A stretch of 10,495 nt of DNA from JAYWDA01 sp043747555 (lineage in GTDB: Bacteria > Bdellovibrionota > Bdellovibrionia > Bdellovibrionales > Bdellovibrionaceae), in NCBI GenBank assembly GCA_043747555.1, contig JAYTOY010000069.1, positions 1 through 10,495 of the forward strand, read 5' to 3'. Each line of letters begins with the position of its first letter. The first letter of the stretch is position 1. A program made the translations under genes and the position numbers. Under the pieces are notes generated by a model. That model was not told the DNA's origin, ran no database searches, and saw only the letters and a program-made list of their open reading frames with translations. Below are positions 1 through 7,216 of the stretch, piece after piece.

Positions 1-259
1 CTTGAATTAAATAAAATGCTCAAGTAATCATCACGTCGCTGCCGCTCCGGTGGTACACTTTGATGAAATTGGGTGGCGCTTTAAGATGAAATCGGACAAT
101 CAAGCCAGCGGCAAAGGCGATTTGAGACGCATGGTTGATAATTCTGTGAGAATGGTTATGAGCGCCGTCTTGGATTCCAAAGATTCCGACAGTACTGCGG
201 TCAAGAAGGTTCATCCCTTGGGGATAATCGAAAAAACATTTTTCTTTTAGCTTATGCAC
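1..259. other. Unassigned left edge with two antisense ORFs
   Basis: Two ORFs overlap on opposite strands: plus 50-250 (66 residues, GTG start; the open frame extends upstream to a stop at 8-10) and minus 259-20 (79 residues). I recognise neither, and at most one can be real. The plus frame contains VVHFDEIGWR, which recalls the HFDETG stretch of IS66-type transposases, but what follows does not continue that family. A third plus frame runs from the window edge to a TAA at 25-27 and could be the tail of a gene lying outside. This stretch looks richer in GC than the 300 bp to its right, so it may be a decayed gene. No function is assigned. Confidence 0.2.
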
Positions 260-457
260 GAGTCTTATTGTAACATTCGGGTGGCTTGCATACTCTTTGT
301 GATATTCACTATTGTATCGCTGAATCCTTCAATCAAACTCCGTAGATCCAATATAAGCAGATAAATAAGATGAATTTACGTAGCTCCCATCTTTAAAAGC
401 GACCAACTTTAAAAAAATAAACCTATTTTTGATTTGTCTCATAATAAAGCATTAATT

Positions 458-488
458 TTGACTTATGTAGACGTGGCGACGGTATACC
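458..488 (+). promoter_or_regulatory. Possible sigma70-type promoter for the RCC1/PKD gene
   Basis: TTGACT at 458-463 matches the -35 consensus at five of six bases. A TATA-containing -10 candidate follows: TATACC at 483-488 with a 19-bp spacer, or GGTATA at 481-486 with a 17-bp spacer. It would leave a leader of roughly 100 nt before the ATG at 592. The -10 is only a partial match, so this is tentative. Confidence 0.3.
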
Positions 489-582
489 TAGAGTTCTTTC
501 ACTAAACAATTTATTTTTAGAAATTTAACTTTAGCCCTTTAGGTCTTGGACTTTCGTCCGAATAGTCACTACTCATCTTTTC

Positions 583-588
583 AAAGGA
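583..588 (+). promoter_or_regulatory. Ribosome binding site of the RCC1/PKD gene
   Basis: AAAGGA at 583-588 is a good Shine-Dalgarno. It lies 3 nt before the ATG at 592 and 6 nt before a second in-frame ATG at 595. The spacing fits the second ATG better, so translation may start at either codon; the difference is one methionine. Confidence 0.6.
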
Positions 589-591
589 TCT

Positions 592-3500
592 ATGATGCAC
601 GTCAGTTCTTCCTTTCTGAAAGTCGCGGCTCGCCATTTATTTTTAATGCTGATAGCTTTGTTTTTTTCAACTCAGGCACTGGCACAAACGGTTATAACTC
701 CAATTTCACCAGCACCAAATCAAATATATTACACAAATAGTATGGTTCTAGATTTTTCTTTTTCCTCTTCGTCGGCCTTATCAAACATAACTATCAACGG
801 GTCTCCTGCTTATTTAATGTCAAATGGCCAGTACTCCACTTTTAACCTTAATACGACTAGTGGACCCTATTTTGTGGATATAAATGGGATTGATTCTAAT
901 AACCAGGCTGTCAGTCTTCAATACTCTTTTCAACTTATCATCGACATGATGTCGCCCACGATTCAAACTCCTACCTTTCCGCTGCCATCAAGCAGTTACA
1001 ATTTTTCTTTTGATGTTATAGAAACTAATCCCGTAAAAATAAATGTCTTTCAAAACTCGATACTTATTTATCAATCCTCAAGTAATCATAATGATGTGAT
1101 AACGAATTTAGGAGGCGGATCAAATACCTTTCTAATTACTGCGACGGATGCTGCCGGAAATATATCAACATACAGTTCACCTGTCCTTGTATATGACAAT
1201 ATTCAACCAGTACTTTCAAATGTGTTACCAACAGTAGGAAGCATTATTCAATCGACACAAATTCCTGTATCTGCCACTTCAAATGAGCGTTTGAACTCAG
1301 TTTTAATAAATAATTTGAATGCCAATATTTCGTCTGATGGTCTATCTTTTTGGACAACCGTCGAAGTCAACACTTCCGGACCTGGCATTGTTCATATAGT
1401 TGCATCAGACATTTCAGGAAATATGACAACCGTAGACATTCCGTACGAGAGGGTTGATCAACCTGGTGGACCTGTTATTTTTATAAATCCAAATAATCTT
1501 CATACCTGCACAGCGGTTAATGGCGCAGCCTACTGCTGGGGATGGAACGGCTATGGGCAACTGGGCGACGGAACATTTACAAATCGAAATACCCCAAATT
1601 TAGTTCCTGGGGTCGACCAAAATATTACATTAGTCAGGGCTGGAAACTATCACTCCTGTGCAGTACTCAGCAACGGCTCTGCTAAATGCTGGGGTAGAAA
1701 TGACTTCGGCGAAGTTGGAAATAGAGTTATGGGAGGATTTGCGCTATCGGCCGTCAATGTAATTTTTGATCAGCCAACCTTGGTGCGTGATATCGCGCTG
1801 GGGAGCAGTTTTACTTGCGCATTAGTAGAATCAAACGTTCATTATGGCGTCATGTGTTGGGGCGGAAATTTTTCTGGGCAGCTTGGAAATGGGACATTCC
1901 TAAATAGTGGAGTTCCGCAATTCGTATCTGGCCTTACTCAAGGTGTTCTTCAGATTACGGCATTAGGAAGCCATGTTTGCGCAATCCTAAACGACCACTC
2001 TCTTAAGTGCTGGGGCGATGGATCTGGAGGAAAATTAGGTGTTGGCACTACTTCGAACAGCGCTTTGCCGGTATCTGTTCCATTAGCGAACGTAAATAAG
2101 ATTTCTGCTGGATCATCGCATACCTGTGCGATTACGTTAAGCGGTACTTCGTACTGTTGGGGAATTGGGTCCGATGGACAGCTGGGAAATGGAACAACTT
2201 CAAGCAGCCTATCCCCAACACAAGTATTAAATTTAAATGGCATCCCAACTGATATCGTCACAGGAATTAGTCATACATGCGCATTAATGGGAGATACGAG
2301 CGTTAAGTGCTGGGGTAGTAATTCCGACGGCGAACTTGGGCTAGGTGTGTTCTCAACAAGAAATGTTAACCCCACCACTGTAGTAAACCTTGGGCCAGGA
2401 TCTGGTGTTGTACAAATAGGTGCGGGCTTACATACCTGCGCTACCTTGGCTACCCAGTTCATGTGCTGGGGAAGAAATGACCAGGGACAAATTGGCGATG
2501 GAACTACTCAGAATCGGAGCATTCCAGTCAGCGTCTTAAATTTAAACGGATTTAATTCAACAGGTACACCAGTTGTGATCGCTGATTTTATTTTTCAACA
2601 AGCGAGAAGCTTACCTCCGGCACTTGTGAATTTCGATGCGTCATCCTCAACCACGAGCTCAGGAACAATTTCCTCCTATGCTTGGGATTTCGGTGATGGA
2701 GCTATTTCCTCGGGAATAAATGCCTCCCATACCTATTCAAACTCTGGAAATTTTCTGGTTAAGCTTACCGTCACCTCATCTGCGAACGTTTCTGTCGTTA
2801 GAAGTAAGTATGTTATAATTCAACAGTTTGTTACCCCTACTGCAGGTTTCACGGTATTACCACAGTCGCAATATAATTACATATTCAATGGATCGATTTC
2901 TTTCAGCCCAAATGGACAAATCGTATCTTATGATTGGAATTTCGGTGATGGAACTATTGCAAGTGGCATCGAAGTTTCACACGTTTTTTCTATTGGAAGC
3001 AAAACTATACAGTTAAAAGTTAAAGATGAGTTTGGGCAAACAGCTATAACTTATATAAAAATATTAGTCGCAGACCATATGGCGCCAGCACTAACAATAA
3101 CCCAACCTTTAGAAGGCGCCGTTATAACAGGAAATACATTTAATATTTCCGGACTCGCATCAGAACAGCTCTTAAAGCTTTCGGTAAACGGAATTTCAAT
3201 TAACTTAAATGCGGATCTCAGAAGTTTCATTCAATCTTTTTCTTCCCTCGCAAATGGAAATATTGCACTTAATTTCGAAGCAATTGATCTTGCTGGGAAT
3301 ATACTAAGGAAATCGATTAACGTTACTTTTTCAAAGCCACCCGCATTTCCAATTTTAGTAAATTTGGGTGGGCCTTACTTTGCGGGACCAAATAATCCAA
3401 TTGATTTTAATGCGTCCAACACCATTGATCCAAACGGTGGCACATTAAGTTACATATGGGACTTTGGCGATGGGTCATTTGGTTACGGTGCTGATGTTAT

Positions 3501-4515
3501 CCATTCCTATTCAACCTTAGGAACTTATGCGGCGAAATTGTCTGTAATAAGCACCTCAGCCCAAACTGCACAAGGCCAAACTAACGTGGTTATTGGAACG
3601 CCCACTGTTCTTGCCGATCAAGTTATAAACATAATTAGTACAATTCAGGTCGAGGGTGGCCTTACCGCTGTGGACGCAAATTTGCTGATATCAGATATAA
3701 ATTCAATAAAGTTAATATTGAATGGCGGCTTTGGTGGCAGCTCGAGTGGTGGCAGCTCGAGTGGTGGCAGCTCAAGTGGTGGCAGCTCAAGTGGTGGCAG
3801 CTCGAGCGGGGGCGGACCTAATTTTTCAAGTTGCTGTGGCTCCGGCATCGACCAAAACTTAATTGATGCAATAAGAAAATTTATAAATGATCTCAGCCAG
3901 CTAATTAGAGATATTAAAATTCAACCTCGCGACGTATTGCGAATCATAAGAGGAATAATTTCACTGACAAGAGCGATTGCAGGGGATCCCATCGCAATAA
4001 TTGAGGTTGCACAGCTTGTTGTGACAGAACTTCATGTAGCTGGAGTTATTTCGGATAATGATTTTTCCAGCCTCATTGAACCATTAAATGTTGCCTTAGG
4101 CTACATGCAGATTAACGACCCTATAAAAGCGCTTGAAACTTTTAAATTCTTCAATATCGCGGTAGCCCAACTCGCAGAAAATGGAATAATTCCATCTGAA
4201 ATCGCCCAATTTTTTGCCCAACAAACAATTATATTGAACGGATTATTCGGGAAACAGAGCATCTATGGTCTAGTTTTTACGTTAAAAGAAAAACTGAGTC
4301 AGCTCGAAAATCTAAAAAAACTAACTCATGGGACCTATACGTCTATTTTAAACAAGATCACAACGGCCATCAAATATTACCAGCTTGGGAACACACCTAA
4401 AGTTAAGGACGCACTAATACAAATCATTGATGAGGTATCAAAGAATCAGACACTCACACAAGATGAGAAGAACGTAATTATAGGGGTAGTTAATGCAATA
4501 ATTGCTTTGCTATAA
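592..4515 (+). CDS. Large secreted RCC1 beta-propeller / PKD / Ig-like repeat protein
   Basis: A 1307-residue exported protein, probably at the cell surface or secreted, and likely a binding or adhesion factor rather than an enzyme (inference). Residues 1-31 form a signal peptide with a signal peptidase I site after ALA; there is no lipobox. Three Ig-like beta domains occupy about 35-290, with motifs such as TATDAAGN and VASDISGN. Residues about 298-655 hold seven RCC1 repeats, each with the signature CWGxxxxGxxG, enough for a closed seven-blade propeller. PKD domains with W[DN]FGDG cores follow at about 664-745, 748-828 and 918-1003, with another Ig-like domain at about 829-917 between the second and third. 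A GGSSS linker spans 1048-1072, and the C-terminal 230 residues look helical, with two repeats resembling the FIMAH type. The 16 cysteines I find are 14 in the propeller plus a CC at 1081-1082. It stands alone and converges with the next gene. Ligand unknown. Confidence 0.9.
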   Translation: MMHVSSSFLKVAARHLFLMLIALFFSTQALAQTVITPISPAPNQIYYTNSMVLDFSFSSSSALSNITINGSPAYLMSNGQYSTFNLNTTSGPYFVDINGIDSNNQAVSLQYSFQLIIDMMSPTIQTPTFPLPSSSYNFSFDVIETNPVKINVFQNSILIYQSSSNHNDVITNLGGGSNTFLITATDAAGNISTYSSPVLVYDNIQPVLSNVLPTVGSIIQSTQIPVSATSNERLNSVLINNLNANISSDGLSFWTTVEVNTSGPGIVHIVASDISGNMTTVDIPYERVDQPGGPVIFINPNNLHTCTAVNGAAYCWGWNGYGQLGDGTFTNRNTPNLVPGVDQNITLVRAGNYHSCAVLSNGSAKCWGRNDFGEVGNRVMGGFALSAVNVIFDQPTLVRDIALGSSFTCALVESNVHYGVMCWGGNFSGQLGNGTFLNSGVPQFVSGLTQGVLQITALGSHVCAILNDHSLKCWGDGSGGKLGVGTTSNSALPVSVPLANVNKISAGSSHTCAITLSGTSYCWGIGSDGQLGNGTTSSSLSPTQVLNLNGIPTDIVTGISHTCALMGDTSVKCWGSNSDGELGLGVFSTRNVNPTTVVNLGPGSGVVQIGAGLHTCATLATQFMCWGRNDQGQIGDGTTQNRSIPVSVLNLNGFNSTGTPVVIADFIFQQARSLPPALVNFDASSSTTSSGTISSYAWDFGDGAISSGINASHTYSNSGNFLVKLTVTSSANVSVVRSKYVIIQQFVTPTAGFTVLPQSQYNYIFNGSISFSPNGQIVSYDWNFGDGTIASGIEVSHVFSIGSKTIQLKVKDEFGQTAITYIKILVADHMAPALTITQPLEGAVITGNTFNISGLASEQLLKLSVNGISINLNADLRSFIQSFSSLANGNIALNFEAIDLAGNILRKSINVTFSKPPAFPILVNLGGPYFAGPNNPIDFNASNTIDPNGGTLSYIWDFGDGSFGYGADVIHSYSTLGTYAAKLSVISTSAQTAQGQTNVVIGTPTVLADQVINIISTIQVEGGLTAVDANLLISDINSIKLILNGGFGGSSSGGSSSGGSSSGGSSSGGSSSGGGPNFSSCCGSGIDQNLIDAIRKFINDLSQLIRDIKIQPRDVLRIIRGIISLTRAIAGDPIAIIEVAQLVVTELHVAGVISDNDFSSLIEPLNVALGYMQINDPIKALETFKFFNIAVAQLAENGIIPSEIAQFFAQQTIILNGLFGKQSIYGLVFTLKEKLSQLENLKKLTHGTYTSILNKITTAIKYYQLGNTPKVKDALIQIIDEVSKNQTLTQDEKNVIIGVVNAIIALL
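1483..2556 (+). repeat. Seven RCC1 repeats (beta-propeller region)
   Basis: Seven consecutive coding repeats, each with an [HF]xC strand, 8 to 12 residues, then CWG and a glycine-rich turn: CWGWNGYGQLG, CWGRNDFGEVG, CWGGNFSGQLG, CWGDGSGGKLG, CWGIGSDGQLG, CWGSNSDGELG and CWGRNDQGQIG. RCC1 propellers have seven blades, so the set is complete. Each blade's two cysteines are placed to form a disulfide, which suits an exported protein; eukaryotic RCC1, acting in the nucleus, does not need this. Disulfide formation is inferred. Confidence 0.9.
3733..3807 (+). repeat. Five tandem 15-bp repeats encoding (GGSSS)5
   Basis: Five head-to-tail copies of GGTGGCAGCTCGAGT, differing only at third codon positions (TCG or TCA, and AGT or AGC in the last copy). 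They encode GGSSS five times, a flexible linker between the last PKD domain and the helical C-terminus. The unit is a multiple of three, so copy-number change by slippage would alter linker length without shifting the frame. Confidence 0.95.
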
Positions 4516-4564
4516 AGTCAAAAATTTATTAGGAACGAGATATCCAACAACGCTATTTTGCAAT

Positions 4565-4583
4565 CGGCAAAAAAGTTTTGCCG
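4565..4583. terminator. Hairpin between convergent genes, possible bidirectional terminator
   Basis: CGGCAAAA (4565-4572) and TTTTGCCG (4576-4583) form a perfect 8-bp stem around a 3-nt loop, about 50 bp after the RCC1/PKD stop codon and just past the DUF3015 stop. No run of T follows on either strand, so it is not a textbook intrinsic terminator, but its place between two convergent stops supports that role. Confidence 0.4.
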
Positions 4584-4591
4584 GTAAAAAT

Positions 4592-5176
4592 CTAGATTGA
4601 CGAAAGGTTAAAGCATTTATGCTTTAACCTTTCTGAACCAGCAATTAATTCATCAATAGCAGAACCCAGGTTCTGCGCCCTTGAAGAATAAATTTTTTCA
4701 AATCCCAACTGAAGTGTCATGTTAAAGTCCACCTGAGCATCCTCCTCACACAACGACATATATGCTAGAGTTTCCATATGAAGCCCACGGCCTTCAGCGA
4801 TTTCCTTTCGAACTTGCGCAAAGTTTTGGGCAAGATACAAATCTCGCTGATTCCTTCGCTCCATAAGCGCAAACATCGAGCAATCACCAAATGAGGAAAC
4901 TGCTTGGGTCGCAAACGTCGAATAGTTGCTCGTGAATTTCGGATCAAGACCTGCGGTTGTACCTTCCGAGCTGATGTCGGTATACGCCTTTGATGAACCA
5001 TTCCTTTTCGTTTCGTTAGTCATATCAGGAAATTTATTTCCTACCCCTTGCCAACGATAAGTTTTATACCAGCCATCATTTAGCATTCTTGAGCATCGTA
5101 CGTTATCAATCCCATAAGAATTGCAAACAACTAAAACACCTGTAACTAAAATAAACCAGTTCAAATTATTTTTCAT
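4592..5176 (-). CDS. DUF3015 family exported protein
   Basis: A 194-residue protein of unknown function. Residues 1-22 look like a signal peptide, probably cleaved after SYG; Cys18 lies in the hydrophobic core but is preceded by Val, which is a poor lipobox. The DUF3015 pattern is recognisable: an STFATQ segment near 86-91 followed by FGDC with Cys99, then a helical stretch FAQVRKEIAEGRGLHMETLA (119-138), Cys143, and a later LQLGFEKIYSS segment (155-165). In the family this order is roughly Tsx(S/T)Q..GC, then 'hxxxlxxDIAxGxGExLxxLAxLxGC'. Cys99 and Cys143 are the likely conserved pair. The start at 5176 has a weak GGAAA about 6 nt upstream. It is divergent, by 40 bp, from the DUF4105 gene. 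Its last 13 codons overlap a perfect palindrome. Location is probably periplasm or outer membrane; role unknown. Confidence 0.8.
   Translation of the reverse strand: MKNNLNWFILVTGVLVVCNSYGIDNVRCSRMLNDGWYKTYRWQGVGNKFPDMTNETKRNGSSKAYTDISSEGTTAGLDPKFTSNYSTFATQAVSSFGDCSMFALMERRNQRDLYLAQNFAQVRKEIAEGRGLHMETLAYMSLCEEDAQVDFNMTLQLGFEKIYSSRAQNLGSAIDELIAGSERLKHKCFNLSSI
4602..4633. repeat. Perfect 15-bp inverted repeat inside the DUF3015 coding end
   Basis: GAAAGGTTAAAGCAT (4602-4616) is exactly complementary in inverted order to 4619-4633, with two bases between. It covers codons 182-191 of the DUF3015 gene (minus strand, ERLKHKCFNL). An RNA from either strand would fold into a long hairpin at the meeting point of two convergent genes, so it may act as a terminator or RNA-stability element; there is no T-run next to it. 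Confidence 0.8.
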
Positions 5177-5205
5177 TTATATTTCCAAATTTCTATCTTA
5201 TATTA

Positions 5206-5210
5206 TTAGG
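5206..5210 (+). promoter_or_regulatory. Ribosome binding site that sets the DUF4105 start
   Basis: TTAGG at 5206-5210 lies 6 nt before the ATG at 5217; an AAGG directly abuts the ATG and is too close to work. This and the signal peptide that begins at this ATG favour 5217 over the upstream in-frame ATG at 5121, which would run 96 nt back through the start of the divergent DUF3015 gene. Confidence 0.5.
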
Positions 5211-5216
5211 TTAAGG

Positions 5217-6968
5217 ATGGTTTCCATTTATAAATTTATATTAGTTTTATTTCTATGTCAGATCAATCCCGTATGCGCGAAGGCAGACCAAGGTCGAATA
5301 CCGCAAGAGTGGATTAAATTACTTCATTTTGAAAAACAACGGAACGGCAAGTTTGAAAGCGTAATTAAAGACCGTCATTTTTTTATATATAATCAAGGGT
5401 TTGTAGATCCCGATCAGGAGCTCAAAGGTAATTTAAATCTATTTAATTCTGATCCAGAGTATCCTTGTAAGTTCCCAGCACGAGCTAAATTCATCGCTAA
5501 ACACTTTTCACTAAATTATAATTTTTGCGAAAAAGTGGAAACGTGGAAGAAACTAATTTCCGCTGAAAGAATTTCATACGTTTTAGTCGGTCAATATGCT
5601 TCAACTCCGGCCTCTGCTTTTGGTCATAGTTTTATTATTTTTAAGAATTCAAAAAAACCATTGAACCTTAATTTAAGTCTAAACTATGCAGCAGAGATGC
5701 CACCAATTGTTGGCGCGTTTGACTATATCACAAAAGGGATCACAGGCGGATTTTATGGAACTTTTGACATAGAACCATTATACATAAAACTTCAAGAATA
5801 TAGCGCTATTGAAAATCGCGAAATGTGGGCCTATGATTTAAACTTTAATTCATACGAAGTTGACCAATTCTTAAATCATATTTGGGAACTTACAAATCAA
5901 ACAAAGGAGAGCTATTACTTTTTAAATGGAAATTGTGCTGTAAGCTTATATAACGCACTCGCTGCAATTCATCCTAATTTAGAATTTTTAAGCCCTTACC
6001 GTCTGTATGTCCTCCCCGTTGAAACAATTAAAAAACTAGAACCATTATCGATTCAAAAAACATTTATTCCCTCTTTACGCGAAAAAATAAGTCAAACCTA
6101 CGATTTTTTGAATTCTGAAGAAAGACAATCATTTACTCAGTTTTTAGAAGATAAGGACTTGGTGTCAAAATCGAATTCTCTAAAAGCAAATGAATTAGAA
6201 TTACAATATTTTGAGTTTCTCAAAACAAAACGCGAAGGTCACTTATCTGAAATTGAGGAAAAATCCTACGAAAATGCCTTAGTTAAAAGATCCAAATTAG
6301 GCCCCACTAACGAGGAGTCGATGTTTAGACCCTCAAGCCCACCGCATTTAAGCGAACCTACTTGGCGAATTGGCTTAGGATTAAGTCAGGAGGCACAAAA
6401 TACTTTTTCTAGTCTAATTTTTTCTCCGGCTTCCCATCGGCTTCTGCAACCAGAAAGTGGATACTTACCCTATTCAGAAATCACTTTATTTGAAACCAAG
6501 ATTGCAAACCTAAAGACAAATACCTATTTTTTAGATGAAATTACTTTATTCAGTCTAAAGAATTTTACACCGCGAATTAATTTTGACCCAAATTATTCTT
6601 GGACGGCTAAAGCGCAAATTTCACGGGAAAATATTTGCACTGAAAGCTTTTATTTGAATGCGGAATTGAACATTGGCTCAAGCTTTAGCCTTGATAATCA
6701 ACTAGGCTACGTTCTAATAGGCCTTGCTGATTATAAATACAGGGTCGTTCATCCGCAGATTATAATTGGTACTATTTTGAAGCATGGTCCTATGCGCAGT
6801 ATCCTACAAATGAGGCACATTGAACCCATTAAACAAATCTACGATAAAATAGATCTTATTTCTTTTTCAACATTGATTTCCACGTTTCGAACTTTTGATC
6901 TTGAGATCTCTGCTGAGTTAGAGAATAGCACCTTGCGTGGTTCATTTTTTTTAAATCACTATTTTTAA
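5217..6968 (+). CDS. DUF4105 (Lnb N-terminal periplasmic domain) envelope protein
   Basis: A 583-residue exported protein. Residues 1-21 are a signal peptide (MVSIYKFILVLFLC... cleaved after VCA). An N-terminal module (about 30-110) has WIKLLHF, an FFIYNQGF..DPDQEL stretch and CKFPAR, typical of the domain that precedes DUF4105. DUF4105 spans about 120-260: PASAFGHSFIIF with His137, GGFYGTF, ENREMWAYDL, and LNGNCAVSLYNAL with Asn239-Cys240. The conserved His and Asn-Cys pair suggest a papain-like thiol active site, which is inference; no substrate is established. The C-terminal 190 residues, from about 390, look like alternating beta strands and end in HYF, as outer-membrane barrels often do. 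Length and architecture match full-length members. An open frame extends upstream to 5121 but lacks support. It is divergent from DUF3015, and no terminator with a T-run follows. Confidence 0.85.
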   Translation: MVSIYKFILVLFLCQINPVCAKADQGRIPQEWIKLLHFEKQRNGKFESVIKDRHFFIYNQGFVDPDQELKGNLNLFNSDPEYPCKFPARAKFIAKHFSLNYNFCEKVETWKKLISAERISYVLVGQYASTPASAFGHSFIIFKNSKKPLNLNLSLNYAAEMPPIVGAFDYITKGITGGFYGTFDIEPLYIKLQEYSAIENREMWAYDLNFNSYEVDQFLNHIWELTNQTKESYYFLNGNCAVSLYNALAAIHPNLEFLSPYRLYVLPVETIKKLEPLSIQKTFIPSLREKISQTYDFLNSEERQSFTQFLEDKDLVSKSNSLKANELELQYFEFLKTKREGHLSEIEEKSYENALVKRSKLGPTNEESMFRPSSPPHLSEPTWRIGLGLSQEAQNTFSSLIFSPASHRLLQPESGYLPYSEITLFETKIANLKTNTYFLDEITLFSLKNFTPRINFDPNYSWTAKAQISRENICTESFYLNAELNIGSSFSLDNQLGYVLIGLADYKYRVVHPQIIIGTILKHGPMRSILQMRHIEPIKQIYDKIDLISFSTLISTFRTFDLEISAELENSTLRGSFFLNHYF

Positions 6969-6969
6969 A

Positions 6970-7000
6970 GTCACTCATTGAAAGTTTAAGCTTCAGTGAC
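6970..7000 (+). repeat. Imperfect hairpin after the DUF4105 gene
   Basis: GTCACT (6970-6975) pairs with AGTGAC (6995-7000), with an inner GAA/TTC pairing and a 4-nt bulge. It begins two bases after the DUF4105 stop codon. It may stabilise or end the transcript, but there is no T-run. Confidence 0.5.
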
Positions 7001-7024
7001 ATCCCCCTGTTCCAGGAAGGGTGT
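6999..7024 (+). repeat. Compact GC-rich hairpin
   Basis: ACA-t-CCC-CCT pairs with AGG-aa-GGG-TGT around the loop GTTCC: nine base pairs with a 1-nt and a 2-nt bulge. It touches the previous hairpin, so the two could be alternative or stacked folds. It is followed by GTGTCGCG rather than T residues, so a plain terminator is unlikely. Confidence 0.5.
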
Positions 7025-7146
7025 CGCGTAAATTAGATATCAGATGGGGTGCTGGAATGGATAACAGTTGGGAACAAGCGTAAACCCGCGTAATACGCAG
7101 AGGTTACGGATGACTGATCCCGCGAACACTCTTATTTTAATCTAAA

Positions 7147-7181
7147 CGGAGGAAGTTATGAACGACAGTTCAATTTATTAG
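7147..7181 (+). other. Strong ribosome binding site followed by a 7-codon ORF
   Basis: CGGAGG at 7147-7152 is a near-perfect Shine-Dalgarno, 5 nt before an ATG at 7158. The frame reads MNDSSIY and stops at 7179-7181. It lies in a 248-bp region without a gene, after a structured stretch. Either it is a leader peptide with no gene left downstream, or the start of a gene whose body was deleted or interrupted. I cannot identify the parent gene from seven codons. Confidence 0.4.
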
Positions 7182-7216
7182 AGGTCTAGTTTAAGTTGTC
7201 ATCATGCTGGGCGCGA

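Larger units (their letters stand above)
260..591. other. AT-rich intergenic region upstream of the RCC1/PKD gene
   Basis: About 330 bp without a convincing gene on either strand. The short plus-strand frame around 546-740 overlaps the true coding start in another frame and is discounted. The region holds a possible promoter near 458-488, a small hairpin at 548-559 (GGAC-tttc-GTCC) in the presumed leader, and the ribosome binding site of the next gene. I see nothing else in it. Confidence 0.5.

Noticed and set aside
50..250. IS66-family transposase fragment on the plus strand
   Set aside because: Only about ten residues resemble the family (HFDEIGW versus HFDETG); the rest of the frame does not follow, and no inverted repeats or further transposase segments are nearby.
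1950..2462. Minus-strand ORFs of 103 and 63 residues inside the RCC1 region
   Set aside because: They are antisense shadows of the repetitive RCC1 coding sequence, with proline-rich content from the reversed glycine and tryptophan codons.
3733..3807. CRISPR array
   Set aside because: The 15-bp units are directly adjacent without spacers and encode a continuous GGSSS linker.
5121..5216. N-terminal extension of the DUF4105 gene to the ATG at 5121
   Set aside because: The signal peptide and the ribosome binding site fit the ATG at 5217; the extension lies almost wholly inside the DUF3015 gene and would bury the signal peptide.
7030..7150. c-di-GMP (GEMM) riboswitch, from the segment GGTTACGGATG
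   Set aside because: Only a short resemblance to the 3' part of the motif; the conserved central helices and tetraloop arrangement are absent.
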